Shown here piece after piece: positions 21,834-29,904 of a stretch of 64,000 nt of DNA; position 1 is the stretch's first letter; each line of letters opens with the position of its first letter. The position numbers and the translations under genes are program-made. Origin of the DNA: JAWXBA01 sp048499805 (GTDB lineage Bacteria; Gemmatimonadota; Gemmatimonadetes; Gemmatimonadales; GWC2-71-9); NCBI GenBank assembly GCA_048499805.1, contig JASNZF010000002.1, forward strand, positions 310,001 through 374,000. The letters run 5' to 3'. The notes under the pieces are model-generated. The model made no database searches. It was given only the letters and a program-made list of their open reading frames with translations, and was not told the origin of the DNA.

Positions 21834-22844
21834 CTACGGCTTGGCGAACTGCGATGCGAACCGCCAGGCCTCCTCGGCAGCATTGATGAGCGTGGTCGGA
21901 GGGCCGATGATCGATTGCCGGATGACCCGCTCGGTCTGGCCCGGCCAGCCGTGCCCGGACCCGGTGAGTTGCCAGTGCACGACCGGTGCGCCGGATGCAC
22001 ACGGCTCCCAGCGCAACTCGGTCGCCGTCTGGCCGGCATTCGAACCGGTGGCGCCACCCCGCAGGACCCGGCCCGTCGTGGGCGCCTGCGGACAGCCATT
22101 CACCCCACGCCACGCGGCGAGCGCTGCCTCGACGGGCTGGTGGACCACCGTGCGGTCGGTGCCCGGGAACGGTGGGCCCTCGCCTCCGGCATAGAGGGCC
22201 CTCGGGTCGTCCACGCTGTGAATGTGGAGGATCGGTACCGGCGAGGCGGGTGCGAAGCGTTCCAGGTGCATGGCGCCCCCTACCGGCATCGCGGCGGCGA
22301 TCCGGTCGCCGAGTTCGGCGGCGACCCGGTAGGCCATCATCGCCCCGTTGGAGTGGCCCGTGGCATAGATCCGCCGGGGGTCGGCGCCGGCGCGGCGCAC
22401 CAGGTCATCGAGGACCGCGCCGACGAAGCCGACATCATCGATGTCTCGCTCCATCGCGCGGCCGCAGCAGCCACCGGCGTTCCAGGTGTGCAGCGTCAGG
22501 ACACCAATGCCATCGGGATAGACCGCCAGGAATCCCTCCCGCTGGGCCACGGCATCGAGGCCGGCGGTCTCCTGGAACTGCCGGGCATTGCCGCCCCCGC
22601 CATGGAACGCCAGCATCACGGGCCGGTGGGGCAGTCCCCGGCCCTGCGGCACGAAGATGCGGTACTGCCGGTTCTGCCCGGCATGCCGGAGCGACAGCAC
22701 ATGGGTCCCGGCCGAGAGCGTGCCCACCTGCGCGTCCGCCGCACTGTGCCGCCCGGCGCAGGCGGGAAGGAGCAGCAGCACGGCAACCAGGACTCCCGGG
22801 AGCCGCGATGCCGGCGCTTGATCTTGGCAAGCCCACCTGGTCAT
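21834..22844 (-). CDS. PHB depolymerase-family esterase lipoprotein (LpqC-like)
   Basis: A secreted alpha/beta hydrolase with a lipobox (LLLLPACAG) near residue 25, so probably membrane-anchored by lipid. The catalytic serine lies in GHSNG within YATGHSNGAMMAYRVA. AFHGGGGNA provides the oxyanion hole and a late GSGHGWPG the His. This is the layout of esterase_phd/LpqC proteins, which act on polyhydroxybutyrate or feruloyl esters. The ATG at 22844 is preceded by GGAGG; an upstream in-frame Met lacks one. Divergent from the ThuA gene. The substrate is not determined. Confidence 0.82.
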   Translation of the reverse strand: MTRWACQDQAPASRLPGVLVAVLLLLPACAGRHSAADAQVGTLSAGTHVLSLRHAGQNRQYRIFVPQGRGLPHRPVMLAFHGGGGNARQFQETAGLDAVAQREGFLAVYPDGIGVLTLHTWNAGGCCGRAMERDIDDVGFVGAVLDDLVRRAGADPRRIYATGHSNGAMMAYRVAAELGDRIAAAMPVGGAMHLERFAPASPVPILHIHSVDDPRALYAGGEGPPFPGTDRTVVHQPVEAALAAWRGVNGCPQAPTTGRVLRGGATGSNAGQTATELRWEPCASGAPVVHWQLTGSGHGWPGQTERVIRQSIIGPPTTLINAAEEAWRFASQFAKP

Positions 22845-22921
22845 GTTCCGCCTCCGAGAGGAGTCCTCATGGCGCCGCTTCGTGGCGCCATCTTGTCGCA
22901 ATCTATGCCCGGGGAGGTGTC

Positions 22922-23728
22922 ATGCCGAGTCCGGATCCGCACCGCCGAAGGTGGGGCGCCGCCGTCGCCGCGATCCTCGTGACCGCGTCCGCTTGCGCCC
23001 CGGCCCCGGCCTCCACGGCGGCATTGTCCAGCTGTCACGCCCCGCTGACGATGCCGGCGCGGATCCTGGTCTTTTCCCGCACCAGCGGGTATCGGCATGG
23101 CGCGATCGAGGCCGGTGTCGCGGCGGTTCGGCAGCTGGGAACGGCGCTGGGGTTCGGGGTGGACCACACCGAGGATCCGGTGGCCTTTGAGCCGGACCGC
23201 CTGGGGCCGTACCGCGCGGTGTTGTTCCTGAACACGACCCAGGACGTTCTCGCGCCGTCGCAGCAGGCGGCACTCGAAGCGTTCGTCCTGGGTGGTGGCG
23301 GATTCGTCGGGGTGCACGCGGCGGCGGACACCGAGTATGAATGGCCCTGGTATGGCCAACTCGTCGGCGCCTGGTTCAAGAGTCATCCCGCCATCCAGGA
23401 GGCGGTCCTTGCGCGTCGGGACTCCACCCATCCTTCCACCCGGTGCCTCCCGGCCTCCTGGCGGCGGACCGACGAGTGGTACGACTTCCGGAGCCTCCCA
23501 CCCGCGGCAGCCACGATCCTGCTCTCGATCGACGAGCGATCCTACCAGGGCGGGGCGATGGGGGAGTTCCACCCGATGGCCTGGGCCCAACAGGTTGGCG
23601 GGGGCAGGGCGTGGTACACGGCACTGGGGCACACCGTGGCGAGCTACCGCGAGCCGGCGTTCCTCGATCACCTGGCGGGCGGGATTCTCTGGGTGATCGG
23701 GCAGGGTGTCGAGGGGATCCGCGAGTAG
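22922..23728 (+). CDS. ThuA-domain lipoprotein
   Basis: 268 residues with an N-terminal signal and lipobox (VTASAC). The ThuA-like domain follows: ILVFSRTSGYRHGAIEAGV, YRAVLFLNTTQDVL, FVGVHAAADTEYEWPWYGQLVGAWFKSHP, EWYDF, and the final MAWAQQVGGGRAWYTALGH. ThuA has a glutamine-amidotransferase-like fold and is linked to trehalose and carbohydrate use. GGAGGTG precedes the ATG. The bidirectional stem-loops that follow separate it from the convergent peptidase gene. Confidence 0.85.
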   Translation: MPSPDPHRRRWGAAVAAILVTASACAPAPASTAALSSCHAPLTMPARILVFSRTSGYRHGAIEAGVAAVRQLGTALGFGVDHTEDPVAFEPDRLGPYRAVLFLNTTQDVLAPSQQAALEAFVLGGGGFVGVHAAADTEYEWPWYGQLVGAWFKSHPAIQEAVLARRDSTHPSTRCLPASWRRTDEWYDFRSLPPAAATILLSIDERSYQGGAMGEFHPMAWAQQVGGGRAWYTALGHTVASYREPAFLDHLAGGILWVIGQGVEGIRE

Positions 23729-23791
23729 ACTCGCGGCTCGGCGATCTGCCCCCTGAAGCGGGCGCCGCACGCCTGGCAGGGGAATCGCATC

Positions 23792-23833
23792 GCCAGTTCA
23801 CTGGCAGGTGCCGAGCCCCGGCTTCAGCCGGGG
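23792..23833. terminator. Bidirectional stem-loops between convergent genes
   Basis: GCCAG-TTCA-CTGGC (23792-23805) and CCCCGGC-TTCA-GCCGGGG (23816-23833), each a perfect stem with a TTCA loop, lie between the convergent ThuA and M23 genes. There is no strong T run, so termination efficiency is uncertain. Confidence 0.5.
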
Positions 23834-23845
23834 ATCGATCTGACC

Positions 23846-25219
23846 CTACTCGTCGCTGCGCACCCATCCGGAGAGGCCGCTTTCGGTCCGCACCAACAGG
23901 TAGGAGCCGAACCGGCCATGGATCGCCAGGCTGTCCGACGTCGCATTGGCGGCCAGGATTGCCTCGGGATGGCCCTGGGTGCTGAGGTTGGCCAGCACCT
24001 GGGTGCGCGGTGCCCCCTCCACCCGGCCGAGCGACTCCTCGATCGGCTCGGCGGATGCGGCCGGGAGATACCCCATGGCGCCATCGGGGAGGCGGACCCG
24101 ATACCACGAGCCGACCGCTGCCACGACGCGGGCGGCGGTGTGTCGGGGCAGGGCACTCCCCTCCGTGCCCCGGGCGTCGGGCTCGCTGCGAAGGAGGATC
24201 CCCTCCGCCGCGGTCCGGACCCAGTCCCCGAATCGCGTGGTGTCAGCCGCCAGCCGGGGAGGGTTGACCCGGGGGCGGTGCACGAACCACCAGGGGTCGA
24301 CCGCGCCCTCGCCGCTGCGATAGACGCCGAAGTGCAGGTGGGGTGGGGTGGTGATCGCGTTGCCGGTGTTCCCGACGGTGCCCAGCGTGTCACCCTGCTC
24401 GACCCGCTGGCCCCGGCTCACGGCCTGGGAATCGAGGTGGGCGTAATAGAGCCGGTTGCCGGCATCGTCGGTGAGCCAGACGACCTTGCCCCCTCGGCCG
24501 GTTTCCTCGACCCGGCGGATCACGCCGGACCGGGCGGCCACGACCGGGGTTCCCCGCGGGGCGAAGATATCGATCCCCTGGTGGGAGCGGGCCCCTCCGT
24601 CGCGGTCCGCGCCCCACCGGCTGCCGACATCGCTCTCGCGTCCCCGGATGACCGGGAAGGCCAGGGTGGGGGCGACCTCGAGACGCACCGAGAAGCGTCC
24701 CCCGCGCAGCAGTTCCGGCTGGATCCGGATGATGTAGTCGCCGTCGCGCCGCGGGTCGACCTCGAGATGGCGGGCTCCGCTGTCGGCGGAAACGACGTGG
24801 CGCGGCGGCAGGGTGTCGGCGACCGCCTGCCAGGCATCGAGGAAGACCTGGGTCGTCGAATCGCCGGGCAGGGTGACCTCGACCCGGATCACCTGCCCCC
24901 GCCGCGCCGGGACCCGATAGGCGATCGCCACCGGCTCGGCCGGAGTCAGGTACCCCTCTTCCGCGTGGGAGGCGGCCACCGTGGGGGCTTCGGCCAGGGC
25001 CCGCTCCGCGGCACGGAGCCAGTCCCCGGCGAGCGCGGTGCCGTCCAGGCCGGATGCGGCCAGGCCGTCAACGTAGCGTTCGCGCGGCGTGCGGCGATCC
25101 AGGAGGCGATCCGGAAGCTCCTCCAGCGTCCGGCAGCCTGCCGCCGCGCCCAGGGCCAGGAAGCCCAGCAGGACAAGGGCGCGCGCGGTGTGAGGGTGCG
25201 AAGGGGGCATGTCCTTCAT
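23846..25219 (-). CDS. M23-family metallopeptidase lipoprotein with SH3-like C-terminus
   Basis: This is a cell-wall endopeptidase-type protein of about 457 aa. The N-terminal signal ends in a lipobox-like GAAAGC. The LytM/M23 domain has the zinc motifs SHQGIDIFAPRGTPV (HxxxD) and HLHFGVY (HxH), so it should be catalytically competent. The C-terminal 130 residues resemble bacterial SH3 repeats (GILLRSEPDARG..., WYRVRLPDGAMGYLPA), which bind peptidoglycan. The start is placed at ATG 25219; a GTG at 25225 and an ATG at 25210 are alternatives. It likely remodels peptidoglycan in the periplasm. Confidence 0.9.
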   Translation of the reverse strand: MKDMPPSHPHTARALVLLGFLALGAAAGCRTLEELPDRLLDRRTPRERYVDGLAASGLDGTALAGDWLRAAERALAEAPTVAASHAEEGYLTPAEPVAIAYRVPARRGQVIRVEVTLPGDSTTQVFLDAWQAVADTLPPRHVVSADSGARHLEVDPRRDGDYIIRIQPELLRGGRFSVRLEVAPTLAFPVIRGRESDVGSRWGADRDGGARSHQGIDIFAPRGTPVVAARSGVIRRVEETGRGGKVVWLTDDAGNRLYYAHLDSQAVSRGQRVEQGDTLGTVGNTGNAITTPPHLHFGVYRSGEGAVDPWWFVHRPRVNPPRLAADTTRFGDWVRTAAEGILLRSEPDARGTEGSALPRHTAARVVAAVGSWYRVRLPDGAMGYLPAASAEPIEESLGRVEGAPRTQVLANLSTQGHPEAILAANATSDSLAIHGRFGSYLLVRTESGLSGWVRSDE

Positions 25220-25228
25220 ACGCACACT

Positions 25229-25253
25229 GGCCCGCGGACGTTTCCCGCGGGCC
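25229..25253 (-). terminator. Strong stem-loop after the DUF5916 gene
   Basis: A perfect 9-bp stem, GGCCCGCGG/CCGCGGGCC with a 7-base loop, lies between the end of the DUF5916 gene and the start of the M23 gene, both on the minus strand. It has no T run, but its position fits a transcription barrier. Confidence 0.45.
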
Positions 25254-25288
25254 GGTGGGTTGTCACAACCCCTTGTCCCCCAATGGCT

Positions 25289-28030
25289 TCAGCGATTCAA
25301 CCAATAGGTCATCTTGACCAGGAAGACGTTGTCGGCCGGGGCGCCGAACATCGCATCGCTGTCGCGACCGAGCCGGAAATCACTGGTGAACGGGGAGTAG
25401 TCGCTGCCCGCCCGGGTCCAGACCAGGAAGAGTGTCGAGCCCGGCCGGTACTCCCAGCGCAGCACCATGTTGCCGCGCAGGCTGCGGAGGTTGAAGTCGG
25501 GATTGGCGATGGTGAAGGCCGGTTCCGCACCGCTGCCGTCCGGATCCAGCGCGTATCCGGTGACGCGCCCGGCCTGGTCGGTGACCGGCGCGATGGTGCC
25601 GAAGTCCTCGCCATAGACCTTCTTCTCCGCGGTGCGCGGCGCCACGAACTCCTTGAAGCGGTCATGGTGCACGCTGGAGATGAACGGCTGGGCGTACAGC
25701 TCCAGGGTCAGCCCCGGGCTCATCGTCACGTTGAGGCGGGTATCGAACCCGGCGGTCCGCTGCTCGAGGTCGGCGAAGAGGTAGCGCCGCCCATGGAACG
25801 CGGTGAGCGTCGGGGCCGCCAGGGCCGTGACGTATTGCTGCGCCGAGCGGCTCACGTTGTAGGACGGTGCGATGGAGAATGAGACATTCGACGCCGGACG
25901 GAGCTGGGCGGTGAGGGCGGTGCCCCAGCTGGAGTACCCCTCGTCGTTGTAACCGCGGTTGCCGTTGAGGTAGAAGCTGACCTTGCGGCGGCCATCGGTG
26001 TTGATGTTGCCGTTGATGAACCAGTTTCCGGGGCGGCGCACGACCGGGCCCCCGCGGGTCAGGCGGTCGTCCGCCACCTCGGTGCGCCGCATGACGAAGC
26101 CGTTGAAGTTCCAGTAGTTGAGGAACTGCAGGTAGGCGAACGCCTGGAACTGCCGGTCGGTGCGGTCGCCGTCGAAGTTGAACTGCTGCTGCCCGCCGGC
26201 GATCAGCTGGATCTGGCGATACCAGCGACCCGGGGTGTTGAAGGTCCGCACCAGGTTGGTGTTCATCCAGACATAGTCCGCCCGGGTCAGGAAGGCCATG
26301 TCGTTGGCCTCGAAGCCCTGGCTCCGCACGTTCACCGCGCTCTCGAAGCGCCAGTCCCCCGACTCCTTCGCCACGCGGGCGTACCCGCCCCAGCCTCGCA
26401 GGTGGGTGGCCTCCGGGTCGTAGGCACTGGAGAAGGTCCCGTTGGAGCCCGGGCCCCGGTCGGGGCGCTGGAAGTAGCGGGCGCTGGCCCGCTGGATCCG
26501 GTCGATCGCGCTGGCGTCGCCGCTGACGTTGGTCACGGCGAAGTTGCCCATGAACGAGTAGGTCCGGTTCCGCAGCCGGGCATTCCAGTCCACGCCGAAT
26601 GCCTCGGCGTGGCCGGGCAGTCGCGTCGCCAAGGTCGGCTCGTCGGTGTCGCGGTAGACCGACGTGGCGATCGCGCCGACCGTGAGGTTGCCCCGGGCGA
26701 GGTCCTTGCGCACCCGGCCGACAAAGTAGTTGGTGAGCGGCTCCACCTCGTGGTTGCCGGGCAGGCCGCCCACCTGGGTGCGCGCGTGCTCCCGGCTGGT
26801 CACCGCGTCCAGCAGACCGATGGTCCACCCGCCGCCGGTGCGCCCGCTGACCTTGGCGGCTCCCAGGATCGTCGACGCGTCCGGCACCTGGGCGTAGTCG
26901 GTGCCGGAGGGGATGCTCCCCTGCGGCGCGCGGCCGATGCGCCGGGAATAGAACAGCGACATCGACGAGACGTTGCTGCAGAAGTAGCAGTTGAACCCGC
27001 CGAACCCGAACACCCCGCTGCCCTCGATGAAGAACGGGCGCCGCTCCTCGAAGAAGGTCTCGAACGCGCTCAGGTTGACCTGGGCCGGATCCACCTCGAC
27101 CTGGCCGAAGTCGGGATTGATGGTGGCGTCCAGGGTCAGGTTCGAGGAGAGGAGGTACTTGAGGTCGCCCCCGAACCGGGCGTCGGCGCTGCGCTGGTTG
27201 AAGAACGGGTCGTCGGGGTCGCCCGGCTGGAGGGCCCGGGCGCGACCGACCACGTAGGGGAGCACCTCCAGCCGGCGCGCGCCGCGACGGACGGCCACGC
27301 CCTCGAGGTGGCCGAACCGCTGGGCGCCGCCCGGCTCATTGCGGCCCCAGTGGGACCACATCGAGATCTCGTTCATGCGGCTGGCGATGCGCCAGACCTG
27401 CAGCCCCCAGGTCTGCACCGAGTCCTGGGGAAAGCGCAGCTGGGAGAACGGGATCCGGAGCTCGGCCGTCCAGCCCTCGTCGTCGATCGCGGTCCTGGCC
27501 TCCCAGACCGGGTCCCAGGAGGGATCGGTGTACTCCGACGCCTGGCCGGCGTCGTAGCGCACCCCGGAGGGGTTGACCGAGAAGCTGGTCCGGCCGATGT
27601 GGTTGTGGTAGGTGTCGAAGATGATGTCGAGCCGGTCGGAGGCGGTCTCCTGGTCGCGGCGCACCAGCCGCGACCGGACCCCGGCGGCGCCCTCGGTGTC
27701 GTACATCCGCGCGCCCACGTAGATCGCCTCATCGTCATAGAGGAAGCGCACCTCGGTGCGCTGGGTCGCCGGCTCGCCGTCGTTCGGCTGGGACTGGCGG
27801 AACCCGCCGAGCGGCTCGACGGTGGCCCAGATCGCGTCATCCAGTCGGCCGTCGAGCACCACGGGGCCGGTCCGGGCCAGCGCCCGGGCCGAGGGCGTCG
27901 GGATGGCATGGCCGTGGTTGGACTCGCGCAGGACGACCGAGGGCCCTCCGGTCTGTGCGGTGGCGGGGCCGGCCAGGGAACTGATCGTCAGGGCGACGGC
28001 CAGGGCACGCATATGATTGCACGATGGCAT
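25289..28030 (-). CDS. DUF5916 outer-membrane protein with CBM9-like N-terminal domain
   Basis: 913 residues with an N-terminal signal peptide (VALTISSLAGPATAQ). Residues 50-240 form a CBM9-like beta-sandwich (GPVVLDGRLDDAIWATVEP, FLYDDEAIYVGARMYD, WTAELRIPFSQLRF). The rest is the DUF5916 region, with INPDFGQVEVDPAQVNL and FFEERRPFFIEG. It ends in alternating strands and a terminal aromatic motif (VFLVKMTYWLNR), as expected for an outer-membrane barrel. It is probably a surface binding or uptake protein for carbohydrate- or peptide-like ligands. GGAG lies about ten bases before the ATG; an in-frame ATG 18 bases later is an alternative. Confidence 0.85.
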   Translation of the reverse strand: MPSCNHMRALAVALTISSLAGPATAQTGGPSVVLRESNHGHAIPTPSARALARTGPVVLDGRLDDAIWATVEPLGGFRQSQPNDGEPATQRTEVRFLYDDEAIYVGARMYDTEGAAGVRSRLVRRDQETASDRLDIIFDTYHNHIGRTSFSVNPSGVRYDAGQASEYTDPSWDPVWEARTAIDDEGWTAELRIPFSQLRFPQDSVQTWGLQVWRIASRMNEISMWSHWGRNEPGGAQRFGHLEGVAVRRGARRLEVLPYVVGRARALQPGDPDDPFFNQRSADARFGGDLKYLLSSNLTLDATINPDFGQVEVDPAQVNLSAFETFFEERRPFFIEGSGVFGFGGFNCYFCSNVSSMSLFYSRRIGRAPQGSIPSGTDYAQVPDASTILGAAKVSGRTGGGWTIGLLDAVTSREHARTQVGGLPGNHEVEPLTNYFVGRVRKDLARGNLTVGAIATSVYRDTDEPTLATRLPGHAEAFGVDWNARLRNRTYSFMGNFAVTNVSGDASAIDRIQRASARYFQRPDRGPGSNGTFSSAYDPEATHLRGWGGYARVAKESGDWRFESAVNVRSQGFEANDMAFLTRADYVWMNTNLVRTFNTPGRWYRQIQLIAGGQQQFNFDGDRTDRQFQAFAYLQFLNYWNFNGFVMRRTEVADDRLTRGGPVVRRPGNWFINGNINTDGRRKVSFYLNGNRGYNDEGYSSWGTALTAQLRPASNVSFSIAPSYNVSRSAQQYVTALAAPTLTAFHGRRYLFADLEQRTAGFDTRLNVTMSPGLTLELYAQPFISSVHHDRFKEFVAPRTAEKKVYGEDFGTIAPVTDQAGRVTGYALDPDGSGAEPAFTIANPDFNLRSLRGNMVLRWEYRPGSTLFLVWTRAGSDYSPFTSDFRLGRDSDAMFGAPADNVFLVKMTYWLNR

Positions 28031-28069
28031 CGGTCATCTCCGCTGGGGTGGAGCGTCTCGGGCAACTGC

Positions 28070-28088
28070 GACCGGTTAGACACCGGTC
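28070..28088. promoter_or_regulatory. Operator-like palindrome in divergent region
   Basis: GACCGGT, five bases, ACCGGTC: perfect 7-bp arms in the 222-base divergent spacer between the DUF5916 gene and the NTF2-like gene. A TATGAT hexamer at 28158-28163 could be the -10 of the rightward gene; no good -35 is seen. CTCGC-CGA-GCGAG lies nearby. Confidence 0.4.
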
Positions 28089-28252
28089 ACGCCGATTCCG
28101 TTGCGACGAACCCGGTCCGTCACGTCTCTCCCCTACGAACCCTCGCCGAGCGAGGTTTATGATGATCTTGCGCGCCCCGCCGCCGGGTGGACCGGCCGCG
28201 CCCGACGCGCCATCTTGGTGCAGGCCGTCCACCCTGCCCGCCTGGAGGCACC

Positions 28253-28726
28253 ATGATTCGATTGCTGTTGATCGCGAGCTGTTTCCTCCCCACCGCGCAG
28301 GCCGCCGCGCAGGCCGCCCCGCGGGCCGCCGACCCGGTTGCGGAAGTCCGCGCCAGCGTGGCGGCCCTGTTCGATGCCATGCGCGCGGGCGACAGCGCCG
28401 CCGTGCGGCGCCTCTTTCATCCTGCTGCCCGGATCGGCAGTGCGGTGGAGCGCGATGGTGTCGTCTCGGCGCGCCCCGACACTCCGGAGGGGTTCATCCG
28501 TGCGGTGGGCGGACCGAGGGAGGCGGTCTGGGATGAGCGGATTGTGGACCTGCGGATCGAGGTCGATGGCCCGTTGGCCACCGCCTGGATGGAGTACGCC
28601 TTCTACCTGGGGGAGCGCCGGAACCACTGCGGCGTGAACGCCATGCAACTGGTGCGCATGGCCGAGGGGTGGCAGATTCTCTCGTTGATCGACACCCGCC
28701 GCCAGGAGCGCTGCCGGGCCGAGTGA
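28253..28726 (+). CDS. Secreted NTF2-like (SnoaL/DUF4440-type) protein
   Basis: 157 residues with a cleavable signal (LLLIASCFLPTAQAAAQA). A compact alpha+beta cone-fold domain follows: VRASVAALFDAMRAGDSAAVRRLFHPAARI, DLRIEVDGPLATAWMEYAFYLG and a final MAEGWQILSLIDTRR. That order is typical of SnoaL/NTF2-like domains, which bind small molecules or act as isomerase-like or immunity proteins. GGAGG precedes the ATG. The ligand is unknown. Confidence 0.8.
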   Translation: MIRLLLIASCFLPTAQAAAQAAPRAADPVAEVRASVAALFDAMRAGDSAAVRRLFHPAARIGSAVERDGVVSARPDTPEGFIRAVGGPREAVWDERIVDLRIEVDGPLATAWMEYAFYLGERRNHCGVNAMQLVRMAEGWQILSLIDTRRQERCRAE

Positions 28727-28736
28727 GCCGCCGGCG

Positions 28737-28970
28737 TCAGTCGCCGGGTGCCGGGGCTCGCAGGCCGACTCCCGCCGTGACGGCGAGGATCAGGTACATC
28801 ACCAGGCCGTAGACGCAGGCGGGGGCGCCGAGGATCGTGCCGGGCGCACCGCCGAGGGTGCATCCTTGGGTGCCGGGTCGGGTGAGCTCCATCCAGGTCA
28901 GCACGCCCGAGAACGAGACACCCATGAGACTGACGAGCAGGATCACCTGGAGGGCCTTCCGTGCCGACAT
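28737..28970 (-). CDS. Small two-helix membrane protein with conserved cysteines
   Basis: 77 residues with two predicted membrane helices (about 6-26 and 50-70). The loop between them contains two cysteines, GCTLGG and APACVYGL. The ATG at 28970 has an ideal GGAGGAAGC upstream, preferred over a further in-frame ATG. The pattern recalls small CxnC membrane proteins that sit in redox (VKOR-like) contexts, but no family is confirmed. It is convergent with the NTF2-like gene and divergent from the secreted Rid gene. Confidence 0.65.
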   Translation of the reverse strand: MSARKALQVILLVSLMGVSFSGVLTWMELTRPGTQGCTLGGAPGTILGAPACVYGLVMYLILAVTAGVGLRAPAPGD

Positions 28971-29020
28971 TGCTTCCTCCCGTGGCAAGACGTCCACGCT
29001 GCAACGCTAGCACTCGTTCC

Positions 29021-29563
29021 GTGAAGCCGGCGGGAATCCGGCATGAACCCCGCTTCGGCGGGCTCGTGGCGCTGGCGCTGGCCGTGCTGGCAGGTCCCCT
29101 GGCGGCGCAGGGCCGCACCGATCCCGAGCGCAAGCTGGCCGAGCTCGGCATTGACCTGCCCACCGCGGCGGCGCCGCTGGCGAACTACGTGCCCTGGACC
29201 CGGAGTGGGACCCTGGTCTTCCTGGCGGGCCACGTGTCGGCCGCCTCGGGCACGGTGGGGGGCGGGCTCACGGTGGAGGAGGGGAATGCGGCGGCCCGCG
29301 ATGCGTGTGTCCGCCTCCTGGGCACCCTGAGACTCGCGGCCGGCGGGGACCTGGGGCGGGTCCAGCGCATCCTCAAGGTGACCGGCTTCGTGAACAGCAC
29401 GGCGGAGTTCACGGCGCAGTCCCAGGTCCTCAACGGGTGTTCCGACCTGCTCGTGGCGGTCTTCGGCGATGCTGGACGCCATGCCCGCGCCGCGGTCGGG
29501 GTCGCCTCGCTCCCGCTGGGCCGGGCCGTCGAAATCGAGCTGGTGGCGGAGGTGCTGCCGTGA
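29021..29563 (+). CDS. Secreted RidA/YjgF-family protein
   Basis: 180 residues. With the GTG at 29021, the protein begins with a basic segment and the hydrophobic LVALALAVLAGPLAAQ, a clear signal peptide. The Rid domain follows: VPWTRSGTLVFLAGHVSA, VQRILKVTGFVNSTAEF and HARAAVGVASLPLGRAVEIELVAEV, which keeps the Arg of the RidA active site. Rid proteins normally hydrolyse reactive enamines and imines in the cytosol, so export is unusual. The start codon is not certain; no ATG is in frame. The stop overlaps the next gene as GTGA. Confidence 0.8.
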   Translation: MKPAGIRHEPRFGGLVALALAVLAGPLAAQGRTDPERKLAELGIDLPTAAAPLANYVPWTRSGTLVFLAGHVSAASGTVGGGLTVEEGNAAARDACVRLLGTLRLAAGGDLGRVQRILKVTGFVNSTAEFTAQSQVLNGCSDLLVAVFGDAGRHARAAVGVASLPLGRAVEIELVAEVLP

Positions 29564-29802
29564 CCCTGTTCCTTCGGACCCTGGTCGCAGCCTCGGGCGA
29601 GCGGCGGGCGGTGATCTCGCGGCGCCCGGATGGCGTGATCCACGTGGGCTTTGAGCGGTGGGATGACACCGCCGTGGGGTCGACGGGCGGGTACAACGAT
29701 CCGTTCTGGCGTCCCGACGGCGAGGGGATCCTGGTGGACGACCTGGCCAGGGCGGAGGAGCTCGCCCGGGAACGGATCGGTCCGGTGGCGGAGGAAGGGT
29801 AG
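29560..29802 (+). CDS. Conserved hypothetical protein (80 aa)
   Basis: A short soluble protein starting with GTG that overlaps the Rid stop, with GGAGGTG upstream. It opens with beta strands (RTLVAASGERRAVISRRPDGVIHVGFERW) and ends in a helix (LARAEELARERIG). No family is recognised. Coupling to the secreted Rid gene suggests co-expression only. Confidence 0.6.
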   Translation: MTLFLRTLVAASGERRAVISRRPDGVIHVGFERWDDTAVGSTGGYNDPFWRPDGEGILVDDLARAEELARERIGPVAEEG

Positions 29803-29904
29803 GGGACGCTCCCCCCGCCCGCTATCTTTGCCCCCGCAGGACGGCCTGCGGCCGACTGCCTCCCGATGCCGGGAGCACCGCACAAGCCTTGCGAGGGGAG
29901 GATC

